Shown here: piece by piece, positions 1 through 9,412 of the stretch
Numbering within the stretch: the first letter of the stretch is position 1
Layout: each line of letters starts with the position of its first letter
NCBI GenBank assembly: GCA_000507305.1
Contig: DF239785.1
Coordinates: 1 to 64,000 of the forward strand
DNA: 64,000 bases
Direction: 5' to 3'
Origin: Breviolum minutum Mf 1.05b.01
Lineage: Eukaryota > Sar > Dinophyceae > Suessiales > Symbiodiniaceae
Notes under the pieces: generated by a model
What the model was told of the DNA's origin: nothing
Databases searched by the model: none
What the model saw: only the letters and a program-made list of their open reading frames with translations
Translations under genes and position numbers: made by a program

Positions 1-125
1 ATAATATATAATAGATATAATATATATAATATGTTTTAAATTAAATATAATACATATAATATAAATAATATATATAATATATATAATATATATAATATAT
101 TATATATATCATATAGTATACAGTA
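1..125. repeat. AT-rich low-complexity tract
   Basis: Almost pure A/T sequence built from irregular TATAATATA units. The open frame running through it on the minus strand is the tail of the neighbouring exon frame and has no coding character here. Confidence 0.9.
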
Positions 126-126
126 C

Positions 127-282
127 AGTGCAGATAGAAGTTCTGTTTGTCCTGTAAAAATTTTCCCATCGCCACATCACCACTGCCTTTCTTGAAAAAT
201 CCCAGGCACTGTCCCTCAGCCCACTTTTTCATGGCCTCCGACGGTGGAGGCTTCGTTTCGGAGACGTACCACATATGGGTGG
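127..282 (-). CDS. Candidate internal exon, unrecognised protein
   Basis: On the minus strand a 3' splice site (TTTCTAG) at 283-285 opens a frame containing SETKPPPSEAMKKWAEG and GDVAMGKFLQDKQ, rich in charged residues and richer in G+C than its surroundings. A possible GT donor follows at 126-125, just before the AT-rich tract; the donor is uncertain. I do not recognise the family. It lies downstream of the stop at 1494-1496, so it belongs to a different transcript from that exon pair or to a later gene. Confidence 0.4.
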
Positions 283-850
283 CTAGAAATCCGTGGGGAT
301 TTCGGTGGCGATTTCGAAAGTTCAGGGGTGGTAAATAGTGAATATCCCACTATGATATAAGGGTTTACAACCTAAGGCTGTGTGTGTGTACTTATTCCCA
401 GTATTCACTACGGATGTTTTCAAAAAACTGTAGGGATCCTTGGATTTTACAAAAAAGATCCCCCTTGAATCAGCCCAGGGGGGGCTTCCCTGGCCATTTC
501 ATAAAAGCAATATTTCTATAAAATGGAGTGGGCAACCTCAAAGATACAACATAAAGGGGGGAACATGAGCAGGTCAAATCATAGTATCTATGAGATGGGG
601 TGGGCAACCATGTTTATATAAAATGCACCTGTTGAAAAACTTCCATTTTATAAACACTATTTGGGTGTGAGGTGAAATATGGTTGAAATGGCATTCCATA
701 AAAACAAAAAAATGTCTATAAAATGACATTGTTCAATTATAAAATGACCTGTTGAACCTTGGCACCACTTTTATATACAATGAAAGGCGCAAGCTGGAAC
801 CCATCTTTTTTCACGGTCTATTGCCTCATCCCATTTCGTAAAAAAAACAA
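283..850. repeat. Gene-free stretch with scattered TCTATAAAATG motifs
   Basis: No exon was recognised. The motif CTATAAAATG, often preceded by CATTTCATAAA so that the two form a small hairpin, occurs several times between about 480 and 760. It recurs in the duplicated block at 2105-2843. Confidence 0.45.
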
Positions 851-929
851 CTGCCACATACTGCCACAGATATTGCTTGGATAATATCGGAAAAAAATTG
901 GATAAATAATTGCCACATACTGCCACAGA
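851..929. repeat. 19-bp direct repeat pair
   Basis: TGCCACATACTGCCACAGA occurs at 852-870 and again at 911-929, 59 bp apart. Each copy is itself a near dimer of TGCCACA. Confidence 0.8.
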
Positions 930-1156
930 AACAAAACTCGCGTGGTATATATTTGGATATATTTGGTGAAAAAAGATCCTGATGTTTGTTTTCCGATCTC
1001 TGTATGACTGGGTAATATCATCACATATCATCACCAAGAATATCCAAGAATAAACTCAACAGCAATTGTTTCGGTGACTGCTCATGTGAAAACATGGTGA
1101 GACGGCGCAGCGGCAATTAAAATCACTCGGAGGATTCCCATTATCACCGCCAAATT

Positions 1157-1236
1157 CTCCTGTTAGATCCTGTTAGTCACTGTAGATGAATGTAGATGAC
1201 ATGATAGTATATGATAGTAGTGAGATGTAGTGAGAG
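1157..1236. repeat. Chain of short imperfect dimers
   Basis: Successive 9-10 bp motifs each occur twice in a row before the next motif starts: TCCTGTTAG, TGTAGATGA, ATGATAGTA, then GTGAGA/GTAGTGAGA. No coding content. Confidence 0.6.
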
Positions 1237-1288
1237 GGCCCAAAGGCTGCCATACTTTGGTCTAATCTGTCAGCAATTTTTCCTTAAG

Positions 1289-1392
1289 GATCTGCCGTGC
1301 AAGAAGCTCCAGATTCTACACAACTTACAACTGGCAAAATGCCAAATTCAATCAACTATGGCGAAGTTAGAGTTTCATCTGTGGACAAACAA
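1289..1392 (+). CDS. Weak plus-strand exon candidate
   Basis: After TTTTTCCTTAAG a frame reads SAVQEAPDSTQLTTGKMP and ends at CAA followed by GTGACT, a possible donor. It would be the only plus-strand exon in this part and lies just beyond the stop of a minus-strand gene, so it may be chance. Confidence 0.22.
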
Positions 1393-1493
1393 GTGACTTT
1401 GCCACATCTGCCATAAGCTCTACAAGCCCTTTTCTGCTGCAGGGTTCACCCAAAAGATCCCAAAAGTTACCATATGAAATTAAATAAACATGC

Positions 1494-1762
1494 CTAGATA
1501 CTGCTGAGAATCAAAGTAACATTCGTGGTTTGAAGGGAGCCCCCCGGCTCGTGGCAGTGAGCATCGTGTTCCTCAGAGCAGTATTCGCAACCAACGGCTG
1601 GAACATATGGAGACTCAACATACTCAAGGCGATAGAAATGTAGACCATTCTGAGACCATTCATTATCCAGATTCCAGTTCCAAAAGTGTGTCTGCCCAAC
1701 ACGGGTGTTTGCCCTGCCAACAGCTTCTTCCCCAGTGAAAATAATATCGTATGGTGCCGTAA
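1494..1762 (-). CDS. C-terminal exon of unrecognised split gene
   Basis: The minus-strand frame starts after the acceptor ACACCAG and runs 88 codons to TAG at 1494-1496. It has no internal ATG start of its own. Residues include FTGEEAVGRANTRVGQTHF, WNWNLDNEWSQNGLHFYRL and a Cys/His cluster CEYCSEEHDAHCH near the end. It joins in phase (1 + 2 bases) with the exon at 1814-1920 across a 51-bp GT-AG intron. No family recognised; the paired cysteines could suit a lumenal or extracellular segment, which is a guess. Confidence 0.5.
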
Positions 1763-1813
1763 CTGGTGTTGTATATTGATCTTATATGGACAAGGATCGC
1801 CACAACCTTCTAC

Positions 1814-1920
1814 CCTCATCATATAGCATGGGCTCAACATCTGCCACGCAGTTTGAGACGCCGCAAACCGTGGGCATCTTTTTGCATGGCGGCTCTGGCG
1901 GAGCCATTGCTGACAGGCAA
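1814..1920 (-). CDS. Penultimate exon of unrecognised split gene
   Basis: The minus-strand frame starts after GCATGCAG and ends in GAG G before the donor GTAGAAGG. It encodes APPEPPCKKMPTVCGVSNC and VADVEPMLYDE. The one leftover base matches the two-base start of the next exon at 1762. Upstream of it on the minus strand is an AT microsatellite, as in other introns here. A start two codons later, after GTCAG, is also possible. Confidence 0.45.
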
Positions 1921-1943
1921 CTGCATGCAGGATTTTTGACGGT

Positions 1944-1967
1944 ACATATATATATATATATATATAC
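1944..1967. repeat. (TA)n microsatellite
   Basis: Uninterrupted TA dinucleotides followed by CACA. Confidence 0.9.
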
Positions 1968-2104
1968 ACATGATTTTACCGTTTTACCATGCAAATCTAT
2001 TTCAATCCTATTTTCATGTCATGCCATGTATATCATTGTAGCGTTGCATGTCTATCATTTCCTGCGTTTTCTTGGCATTTCATTTCTAAATATTAATAAA
2101 GATA

Positions 2105-2473
2105 TTTTTTCAAGGCTCATTCCTGCTCGCGTTTCTCCAGCATCATCTCGAGCAATGGCGAGAACGTGCAAAACAGATCAAAACAGCCAGTAAAAATGAA
2201 TACCCTCTGGTACTTGAGGGGACCCCTTAGAAAAGGTTCATGAAGATCTTTTTTTATAAAATGGCCAGTGTGGGCTTTCACATGTTTTCACCAAAAAACA
2301 ACATGTTTTTATGAATAGGACATGCCAGACATGATCATCTCAGGAATCTGCATGTTCTTGTGAACCCCATTTCATAAAAAAATCTATAAAATGGGTCGTA
2401 CAACCTTTTCCTTGCTCATTCATGACTGAAGGTCACCCTGGATCTGCACAACCTTTTTATCATTTATGAAATG
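2105..2473. repeat. First copy of 369-bp duplicated block
   Basis: Identical to 2475-2843 except for three substitutions and no indels. The copy ends exactly at the single N at 2474, as expected of two contig ends that overlap but were not merged. The block carries the CTATAAAATG motif and no supported exon. Confidence 0.9.
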
Positions 2474-2474
2474 N
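2474..2474. other. Single-base assembly gap (N)
   Basis: One N sits precisely between two near-identical 369-bp copies, so the true length here is uncertain. Confidence 0.95.
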
Positions 2475-2843
2475 TTTTTTCAAGGCTCATTCCTGCTCGC
2501 GTTTCTCCAGCATCATCTCGAGCAATGGCGAGAACGTGCAAAACAGATCAAAACAGCCAGTAAAAATGAATACCCTCTGGTACTTGAGGGGACCCCTTAG
2601 AAAAGGTTCATGAAGATCTTTTTTTATAAAATGGCCAGTGTGGGCTTTCACATGTTTTCACCAAAAAACACCATGTTTTTATGAATAGGACATGCCAAAC
2701 ATGATCATCTCAGGAATCTGCATGTTCTTGTGAACCCCATTTCATAAAAAAAACTATAAAATGGGTCGTACAACCTTTTCCTTGCTCATTCATGACTGAA
2801 GGTCACCCTGGATCTGCACAACCTTTTTATCATTTATGAAATG
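2475..2843. repeat. Second copy of 369-bp duplicated block
   Basis: Starts immediately after the N with the same TTTTTTCAAGG as the first copy and ends with the same CATTTATGAAATG. Probably an assembly duplicate rather than a biological tandem. Confidence 0.9.
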
Positions 2844-3018
2844 GGTAGGGAAATGACCATTTTGTAGAGGCAAGGCCTCCCCATTCCATAGAGGTACAAT
2901 CAAGCAGGATACATTTTGTGACTTGGGAGCGCCAAAACGAGCATTTCCTCCACTTTTCATACTTTGAAAGACAGGATGGTGTCGCAGTGCGAATGTACCG
3001 CCCAATGGCAGCGAATTA

Positions 3019-3062
3019 ACGAGTTGGCGACGAGTTGGCGACGACGAGGCGACGACGAGGCA
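3019..3062. repeat. Four tandem 11-bp units
   Basis: ACGAGTTGGCG twice, then the variant ACGACGAGGCG and ACGACGAGGCA. Open frames across it on both strands look repeat-driven. Confidence 0.7.
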
Positions 3063-3297
3063 GCAAAACAAAGCGAACACAGGTCCAACCCCAGACCCCA
3101 ACTATAAACGGGAACCCTTCGCTACGCATTCGGGAAAAATGCTGGCAACTTTTTGCCAAGTTGCCAAATAGGCATAAATGCCAGGTTTCAATTCTTCCAC
3201 TTGACAGTTGTCCAGCAATGCCAGGGCTAATCCACTCAACAATAAACGACATGCCTGGTCTGCGTCCTTCACGCCCCGTCAACGGGGAAGGTGGGTG

Positions 3298-3443
3298 CTT
3301 GGAGGATCATTCCATTTAGTAAGCAACCATGGTTGGTAAGTCCCCCAGGCCTGGGGTTGTGGGACCCCTTCCAAACGGCCGAACTTGATGGCTTATGAAT
3401 GGGGGTGATCCTAACTACTTACTAACTGGGATGATCCTCCAAG
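3298..3443. mobile_element. Fold-back element, family E
   Basis: Ends CTTGGAGGATCATTCC and GGGATGATCCTCCAAG are inverted repeats; the arms continue inward as TTAGTAAG and CTTACTAA. No coding capacity. Confidence 0.8.
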
Positions 3444-3785
3444 TGGTGATGGTGTGGATTTGTTTTTTTTGGGGGGACAGAAAGAAGGGTATCCTTATCA
3501 AGAATTGAGATGTTGAGTGGCAATAACATGGAAATGACGTTGGAAAATAGTGCTGGAAATGTAGTATTATCATGGTTTTAAGTTATATACATACATGTAA
3601 AATGTAAAAGACAGTGGTCTTTTCAAACCTGACGCCATAAACTCACATTGATGCAGATGAGAAAACATGAACATGTGCGTTTTTTGTGGGTGGATTTCCA
3701 ATTTCCCGGTCGTGGGTTTTATTTGCTCCAAAGAATCACTGAAAAATGTTGGAAAAAAAACTGAGTAACCATAATCTAGGCAAAT

Positions 3786-3886
3786 TACTACAATTCCTAA
3801 ACCTGAATTAAGGGGATTTGGGGGGATTCTCTTACTAAACCACCATTTGGGGTGACCTCGGCTGAGGTCGTTATAATTTGCCCCGC
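3786..3886. mobile_element. Dispersed repeat, family J (partial)
   Basis: Contains the J core CCTGAATTAAGGGGATTT ... CTTACTAAACCACCATTT ... GAGGTCGTTATAATTTG, closely matching 20588-20695. Confidence 0.7.
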
Positions 3887-4244
3887 CATAATCTTGCTAA
3901 GCCTCTCTAGAAGTAATTCTTCTAAACAAAAGGACATACATTGCTCTCCCACCGTGTCGCTAGTTGGTGAGTTTCTTGGCACTCCTTTGAAAAAACCTCG
4001 TCAAAAAGGGGGAGGAAAATTCATCTTCCACCCAAACTGTTTGAGGTGAATTTTGAGAAATTCTTTGAAAAGCAGCACCTAGAATAGAATTCATACCATC
4101 CTATTACAGTACAGTATGTGCTTTAAAAAGTCGATTTCCAAATGATCTCAACTCACTTCATCGACATGAAACATCCAGTAAACTCACCCACAAGCAGGGC
4201 TCCCAAAAACGATCGTTATAAATGGGGTTATCTAGGGGCCACCT

Positions 4245-4385
4245 ATTGTAGGGTTCTTAAGGCGGGGTTGTTCAAGGGGAAGGGGTAACTGCGGACCCCT
4301 AAGGATTCCTAGGGAAGCTTGGGGAACTTTGGGAACATTAGGGAAGATTAGTGGAACCACCCCCCCCCATAAGAATCCTATTAAC
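4245..4385. repeat. Dispersed repeat, family Q copy 1
   Basis: Shares an ordered set of blocks with 17745-17855, including CCTAAGGATTCCTAGGGAAG and AAGAATCCTATTAA. Confidence 0.7.
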
Positions 4386-4490
4386 CTATAAATGGCCCAA
4401 AAGAAACGGGTTTCACTGGGGTTAAAAAAAATAACATAATTTTTTCACCCCATCTATATCTCGTGACAGAGCCCATCTTGTAAAAATGGT
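4386..4490. mobile_element. Family I repeat
   Basis: CTATAAATGGCCCAAA ... TTTTTTCACCCC ... GACAGAGCCCATCTTG, the ordered blocks seen in the other I copies. Confidence 0.5.
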
Positions 4491-4540
4491 AGAAAAACCC
4501 AACCTTTGAAGAGTCAAAGATCCAATAGACACCACGACCC

Positions 4541-4692
4541 GAGGATCATTCCACAGATACGTGGTGAAAATAACCATGGTGATCGTTGGTAAGTCCCCTA
4601 AGGATTGGGTTGTTATACACCCCTTCCTTAAATGGCCAACCGCTGCATGGCCTCTACGGACCTACGAGCCCTGAATTTCTTGATCCTCCAAG
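4541..4692. mobile_element. Family E, diverged copy
   Basis: GAGGATCATTCC on the left, TTGATCCTCCAAG on the right, and the E core GTTGGTAAGTCCCCTAAGG between them. Confidence 0.6.
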
Positions 4693-4844
4693 AAGGACAC
4701 TTTGAAAGTGCAGATTCGCAACGCAGGTTCCAAAGAAACATAGAGTTTGGCTAATCCCGCCCAGTTGAAAGGAGCTGTTTGGGAAAAAAACCCAATCTTC
4801 ACCAGGTTTTTCCCACGAAAAAAAAAACGTTCTAACTTAAATAA

Positions 4845-4925
4845 TCCCTATATATAACTTGGGTAGTATTTCATCCCCTAAAATACCTTAAACAACCGTT
4901 TGGGCCCTTTTTTCACCAGCTGAAA
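4845..4925. repeat. Family H repeat
   Basis: TATATAACTTGGGTAGTATT, CATCCCCTA and CAACC in the same order as other H copies. Confidence 0.5.
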
Positions 4926-5204
4926 CAACCACCTGACCACCCCCTCGTCCTCATTCAAGGCATCCAAGGCTGCCCTTGCAACTGCACGTGGTTGACCCGT
5001 AAGCTTTGCTAAGCTCGCAGAAGCCGACCTTCAAAGCGATGAGACTCGTTGGTTCATGATGGGATCCTTATAAATAAGGGCTCACTGGTAGGTTCATCAC
5101 TTGGTACTGGGATTCTTAAAAAATCCTTTGAACCTTATTTAAGGATCCTAATTTGGTATATCTGGTTGGTTAAAAAGTTCATGGATTGAAATAATAATGG
5201 ATGG

Positions 5205-5455
5205 TTACTGGTTGGTTAATAGGGATCCTTATATAGAATGGTGTATATGAAATAAGCCCAAGGTATAAATGGGTAGTATTTATTCCTCGTAAACAAGCCA
5301 AACAACCAGGGCTCACTTCATAATAATTCTTATGTTCCGTTATACTGCCTAGCTAATAGGGATTCGCATATACAATGGTGTATATGAAACAATCCCCAGA
5401 TATAAATGGGTGGTAGATGTAATCTTGTACTATATTAAACAACCAGAATGTTTCA
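5205..5455. repeat. Two family H repeats in tandem
   Basis: GGTTAATAGGGATCCTTATA ... GTATATGAAA ... AAATGGGTAGTATT ... CAACCAGGG, followed about 110 bp later by a second similar block. Confidence 0.55.
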
Positions 5456-5686
5456 ATGGCGTAAACAACCTGAGTTTTTTTTGATGATACCATCTGGTGG
5501 TTGAAGTAGTTATGGAAAACCGATGGCTTTCATAAGCCTTTGGCCGGCAATTTCGGGGGGTTACGTTTGAAGGGGTAGGTAGATTGACTTGCCATGATCA
5601 AGGGGATTACACTCCCGAAACCTACCAAATGAGAAAAGAAGCTGAACTGAAGCAGTTTCAAAGTGTAGCCAGTATAATTTCTACAA

Positions 5687-5765
5687 TAGTTGGTGGTTGA
5701 GCCACCCAGTCTAATTCATCCTCCCCAATGTCCGGGGCGAAAACATAAAATATTGAAAGAACTAT
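5687..5765. mobile_element. Family B, diverged copy
   Basis: Left end TAGTTGGTGGTTGAGCCACC and internal CCCCAATGTCCGGGGCGAAA match B; the right end is worn. Confidence 0.5.
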
Positions 5766-5825
5766 GACAAATTTGGCTTCGAAGAGGAGGCTGTTTTTGA
5801 GGGAGTGTTGTGGTTTGACGTCAGA

Positions 5826-5962
5826 TTTGTTCTAAAAAATCCGTTAAACTCACCAGTTGATATGTTAAATATATCCCATCATTTACAATGGTTTTTGTAT
5901 ACCATCCAAACGGATATCCATACAGTGGAAACCGCCTTGGGATTTCTGAAGCATCCAACGGG
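5826..5962. mobile_element. Family D, diverged copy
   Basis: CACCAGTTGATATGTTAAAT, ATCCCATCATTTACA and the right end TTGGGATTTCTGAAGCATCC follow the D order. It abuts an M element. Confidence 0.55.
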
Positions 5963-5970
5963 TTGTATGA

Positions 5971-6112
5971 TACTTAGAGGTTCAGGATACTTAGGATACG
6001 TGGATAGTAACCAGGGTTATAACCTCTATTTCCGTGGGTTATATGTCCCCAAATCCTAGGGTTATAAACCTACATATAACCAGTTACTTCCAGTATCCTG
6101 AACCTCTAAGTA
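5971..6112. mobile_element. Fold-back element, family M
   Basis: Termini ACTTAGAGGTTCAGGATAC and GTATCCTGAACCTCTAAGT are perfect inverted repeats. The interior has GGTTATAACC and GGGTTATATGTCCCC. A second copy is at 61997-62097. Confidence 0.85.
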
Positions 6113-6169
6113 GCCTCATCACCAACCACCAACCATCACCTAACTCCCGTGGAGACAAATCCACCTCAC

Positions 6170-6232
6170 CAATTTCAAGGATGGGTCGATTTGATCAACG
6201 TCATGAGGTTGAAAGGTCTTGCGCTTGCCAGC
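6170..6232 (-). CDS. Candidate 63-bp exon, unrecognised
   Basis: After CGGTTTCAG the minus strand reads AGKRKTFQPHDVDQIDPSL in 21 codons and ends at the donor GTGAGG. Phase 0 at both ends. It may be part of the split gene running down from 14.9 kb. Confidence 0.45.
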
Positions 6233-6270
6233 CTGAAACCGATTGGACGAAAGGAGCCCTTGGAATAGCC

Positions 6271-6523
6271 ATAAGGGTGTTGAACCAAAAATAGGGGGGA
6301 AAACCCCCAAAATGGATGATTTATATTGGAAATCCCTATTAAGGTGGATCTAAGAAAACCCCAACATACCCTTGGAGCATACCCCAGGAATCCCTAAACC
6401 CCCAAATGAAAGGAATTCCCTCATAAACCATTGGTTGGGGGTCTGGGGTATGTTCCAGGGGTATGTTGGAAAATTCTTAGAATGGATGATTTGGGGGTAC
6501 CACCATTTTGGGAAACACCCATA
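6271..6523. mobile_element. Family A element split by a nested hairpin
   Basis: Left half (ATAAGGGTGTT ... CCCCCAAAATGGATGATTTA ... CCCTATTAA) and right half (ATGGATGATTTGGGGGTACC ... GGAAACACCC) are a family A copy interrupted at 6349-6481. Confidence 0.8.
6349..6481. mobile_element. 133-bp hairpin nested in family A
   Basis: Arms of about 39 bp (TCTAAG...CCAACATACCC...CATACCCCAG and its inverse). Flanks GTGGA and ATGGA resemble a short target duplication within the A sequence. No second copy found in the window. Confidence 0.75.
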
Positions 6524-6529
6524 AGGATC

Positions 6530-6866
6530 CCTTGGAAGGAATGCCCCCCCCAACGATGGATTCCAACAAACCAGTAGGGAATACTACAATGTTTAGGATC
6601 GGGAATCCCGGATCAAACCTTCATTTGTGACTGGAATCCTGGGTGGGGGGTTCGACCAAAAGGATCCCTGGTTAACCAACACAATTATAGTTTAATATCT
6701 GAGAGGAATCTGATATTGAAGTCGTTCCATTGTGCTGGGTTGGTTTACTGAAGATGTATCATGATATATAAAAAATTTGTCATCTTCCATTGCCATTCAT
6801 CAATCTTAGTCATCCTGGAGGGTAACTTCCAACCAACCAAACAAGACAACCAAAAAAATCTCGCAC
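6530..6866. other. Stretch with nothing recognised
   Basis: No exon with good borders, no hairpin with long arms and no clear member of the repeat families was seen. Confidence 0.4.
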
Positions 6867-6926
6867 CTTGGCAGCAGAGCCAGCACACATTGCTCACAAT
6901 GTGCCGGTGGTGTAGCAGATCAATGG
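6867..6926 (-). CDS. Candidate 60-bp exon, unrecognised
   Basis: After ACCGCAAAG the minus strand reads IDLLHHRHIVSNVCWLCCQ and ends with CAAG before GTGCGAG. Phase 1 at both ends. The neighbouring exons have other phases, so at least one more exon would be needed. Confidence 0.4.
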
Positions 6927-7233
6927 CTTTGCGGTGAGGGATCCAACCAACACAAAATGATTTTGTGGCCCCCCAGTTGTGTAGCGTTGTTTTTTTTTTG
7001 GGTTATTTGGAGGTTGTTGTTTTTTTGTTGAGTGATTCTTCTAAGGTTGGGTCTCTGTCTTTGATCTTGTTTTTTCTTATGGGCGTTTTTTGTTTGACAT
7101 TAAGTTGGCTCTGTTTCTGCTCAAGTTTTGTGAGAGAATCTCATGTGCTCATTGAGTCATTGCTATGACTTGGCTGATATATTTATGTTTGTTTAAATCC
7201 GCACTTCTTGGGGCTGACTTTCTAAAAAAACAC

Positions 7234-7341
7234 CTGCAACTTGTAACTTCCATTTCTTCGCTTCTTAACGTCGCGTCTCTGCTCGTTTTTTGAGCACTCG
7301 GAGGTGGGGAACGGGACCGGCCGAGAGGAGCATCCCAACAT
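7234..7341 (-). CDS. Exon of unrecognised split gene
   Basis: The minus-strand frame from the acceptor GACAAG reads CWDAPLGRSRSPPPSAQKTS and then LRSEEMEVTSC, ending AG before GTGTTTTT. The one-base start fits the two-base end of the exon at 7902-7978. The segment is Arg/Ser/Pro rich and probably unstructured. Confidence 0.55.
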
Positions 7342-7360
7342 CTTGTCATCTTCCAATTGC

Positions 7361-7460
7361 ATAGGATTCATGGGACGAACGGTATAGAAAACCTACTAAG
7401 TTACCATAAACATTCAACCATTCATGTAGGCAAATATGCCAGTCCCATGGATGGTATGGG
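7361..7460. mobile_element. Fold-back element, family F
   Basis: CATAGGATTCATGGGAC at the left and CATGGATGGTATGGG at the right, with CATGTAGGCAAATATGCCAG inside. Confidence 0.65.
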
Positions 7461-7814
7461 AACTGCAAATGACTCATCAAAGCTTCCTCAACTGTCGACA
7501 AAAAGAACGATTCTTTTAACACTCAAAAAGGAAGAGATGATTACTATTTGATGATTACACTTGTACAGTGGATACACTATCGGATTGTGATGATTTTTTG
7601 CTTTGGCAACTTTTTGAAGGACTGATGAAACTGGTAAATTTCGCACAGTGACTTGTTGCTGGCAATCTTTTTAAAAACGATTTTCGCTTCAACTTGAGAA
7701 AGTGCCAAGAAAAAAACTATCCCTCCGTTTTTTGGAGGCCCAAACCAAAACAACATCCAATCACAGGTACCACCCCCAAAAAGAAGACAATGGAAAACCA
7801 ACCAACAGAATGAA

Positions 7815-7889
7815 GATGTATCTGTATCTCCTATGAAAATTGGTAATTTTCCAGCCTGTCACGTTAGTTTTCCAGGGTGTAAAAAAGGC
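7815..7889. mobile_element. Family G, right half
   Basis: GATGTATCTGTATCTCCTAT and CACGTTAGTTTTCCAGGGTG match the right half of G elements. Confidence 0.5.
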
Positions 7890-7901
7890 ACAGGTTTTCA
7901 C

Positions 7902-7978
7902 CCTGGAAGAAGTGCGTTTCGGGGGTTTTCCTCCAGCTTCTGATCCACCAAATTGCGACCCTTCAAGGAGAAGCAAAC
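7902..7978 (-). CDS. Exon of unrecognised split gene
   Basis: Acceptor TTTCCGTCGCAG, donor CCAGG/GTGAAAA. The frame reads VCFSLKGRNLVDQKLEENPR then NALLPG. It starts in phase 0, matching the exon at 8700-8787, and ends with two bases that match the exon at 7234-7341. Three consecutive exons agreeing in phase make chance unlikely. Confidence 0.6.
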
Positions 7979-8084
7979 CTGCGACGGAAACGACGCGGGT
8001 AAAGCAGCCAATGGTTGAAAACCAAAAAAAACTTGGGTCAAAACCCTGAAAAGACAATTTTTGTCACATTTGAATGGTATCTCA

Positions 8085-8160
8085 TATGCAGATATATACA
8101 GTGTGTATATATCTAAATATATATGTATGTATCTACAGTATATAGATAATATAATATGCA
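8085..8160. repeat. AT-rich tract
   Basis: ATATATACAGTGTGTATATA and similar A/T runs. Confidence 0.7.
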
Positions 8161-8283
8161 TGTAAAAAAGAATGTTCTTTTTGTACAACTGTTCATCAAT
8201 CTGCGAGTTGTTCAGAGTCATCAAAACCCCCCTTCTCTGCCAACCAAAAAACACAACCCAAAAATAAAGGGTGTCGATTTCAT

Positions 8284-8394
8284 CCTGTTGATGGTTCAGA
8301 AATCCTGCACCAGTTGATAGGTAGTTTATCCCATTATTTACAAGGAAATGTTCCTCCCAGGTATTGCAGGATTTCTTCCACCAACAGTCGGTCA
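8284..8394. mobile_element. Fold-back element, family D
   Basis: CTGTTGATGGTTCAGAAATC ... GTAGTTTATCCCATTATTTA ... GGATTTCTTCCACCAACAG. The ends are inverted repeats. Confidence 0.8.
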
Positions 8395-8415
8395 TGTCGA
8401 AAAAACACTGTGTTG

Positions 8416-8545
8416 CTTGGAGGATCATCCCAATTAGTAATTGCTTAGTAACGCCCATTCATAAGCCAAAAAAAGGCCATTTGGAAGGGGGGTCCCACAA
8501 CCCGATCCTTAGGGGACAACAACGATCACCATGGTTATTGAAAAC
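8416..8545. mobile_element. Family E, right end worn
   Basis: GCTTGGAGGATCATCCCAAT at the left; the inverted E core GGGTCCCACAACCCGATCC follows; the right terminus is not recognisable. Confidence 0.6.
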
Positions 8546-8699
8546 AGGATAAACAATTGTCAAACCACTAGCTTTGGTGGTTTCAATCACCTTGGTAGAT
8601 GTGGACTTCAATAAGCTCGGAGAATTTGCAGGTCAAATGTTGTTAACTATACGTATCCACGTCCGATCGGAAAAATCCTCCAAGTTGGTGCCGTTTGAC

Positions 8700-8787
8700 T
8701 CCAAAAATCCCCGCCTCATTCAAGAACGGTCCAAAGATGGCTTGAAGCTGCTCTGGCTCCTGACAGCGCAGTGCGTTTTCTAATTGT
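8700..8787 (-). CDS. Exon of unrecognised split gene
   Basis: The minus strand reads QLENALRCQEPEQLQAIFGP then FLNEAGIFG from the acceptor CCCGGAG to the donor GTCAAACG. Amphipathic helical character. The phase-0 end joins the exon at 7902-7978. Not recognised; the helical LExAL pattern alone is not diagnostic. Confidence 0.6.
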
Positions 8788-8980
8788 CTCCGGGTTTAAA
8801 AAGACAAAAACGGTAAAGGCTACCAGGGTTTACAGTACCAGTTTGAACCCTCCCGGCCCCTCCCCCAAAAAGAAGCATTATACATATTGCCGTAGAACTT
8901 CCAAAGTTTGGTGTATCCAAATTATATATTCAACTTGACCGTATCGCTCACAGTGAATTTGGGGGACACCCAAAGAATCA

Positions 8981-9069
8981 CAGGATCCATGGGACTGGTA
9001 TATTTACCTACATTTGGTGATTTTCATGGTAAATCTAGGCAAATATACCATACATGGATCCTATGGGTG
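8981..9069. mobile_element. Fold-back element, family F
   Basis: CACAGGATCCATGGGACTGG and ACCATACATGGATCCTATGG as arms, with TTTACCTACATTTGGTGATT inside. Confidence 0.85.
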
Positions 9070-9412
9070 TTCTTTTACCGGAGTGCTTCAACATCATTTG
9101 ACCGTTGCATCGTATGGGAATGCACTTAATTACACTTATATATCGCTAATTTTAGATAGCTCGCAAGATGCCTCCCCTATCACGGAGGAAGACGGGTGCA
9201 GTTGTTTGTCCATAGCACCTCACTACTATACAGTAATTATACTCGTTGGTTTGAAGAGGGGATTATCATAATGGCTTGTTATAATCCCCATCACCAGGAG
9301 TAGGTTATTCAACCCCTACACGTAAATATATGTAAAGATATGTACACTAAACAATTATTAAAAAAAACTCCACTGCTCACATGTGTGATGTTTTTTGAAT
9401 GTTTTTTCAAAC

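Noticed and set aside
1511..1969. 152-codon minus-strand frame with an ATG start
   Set aside because: It overlaps the better exon frame in another register, and its N-terminus is translated AT repeat.
7898..8458. 186-codon minus-strand frame
   Set aside because: It crosses a family D element and an AT tract; only its last part (7902-7978) has exon borders and protein character.
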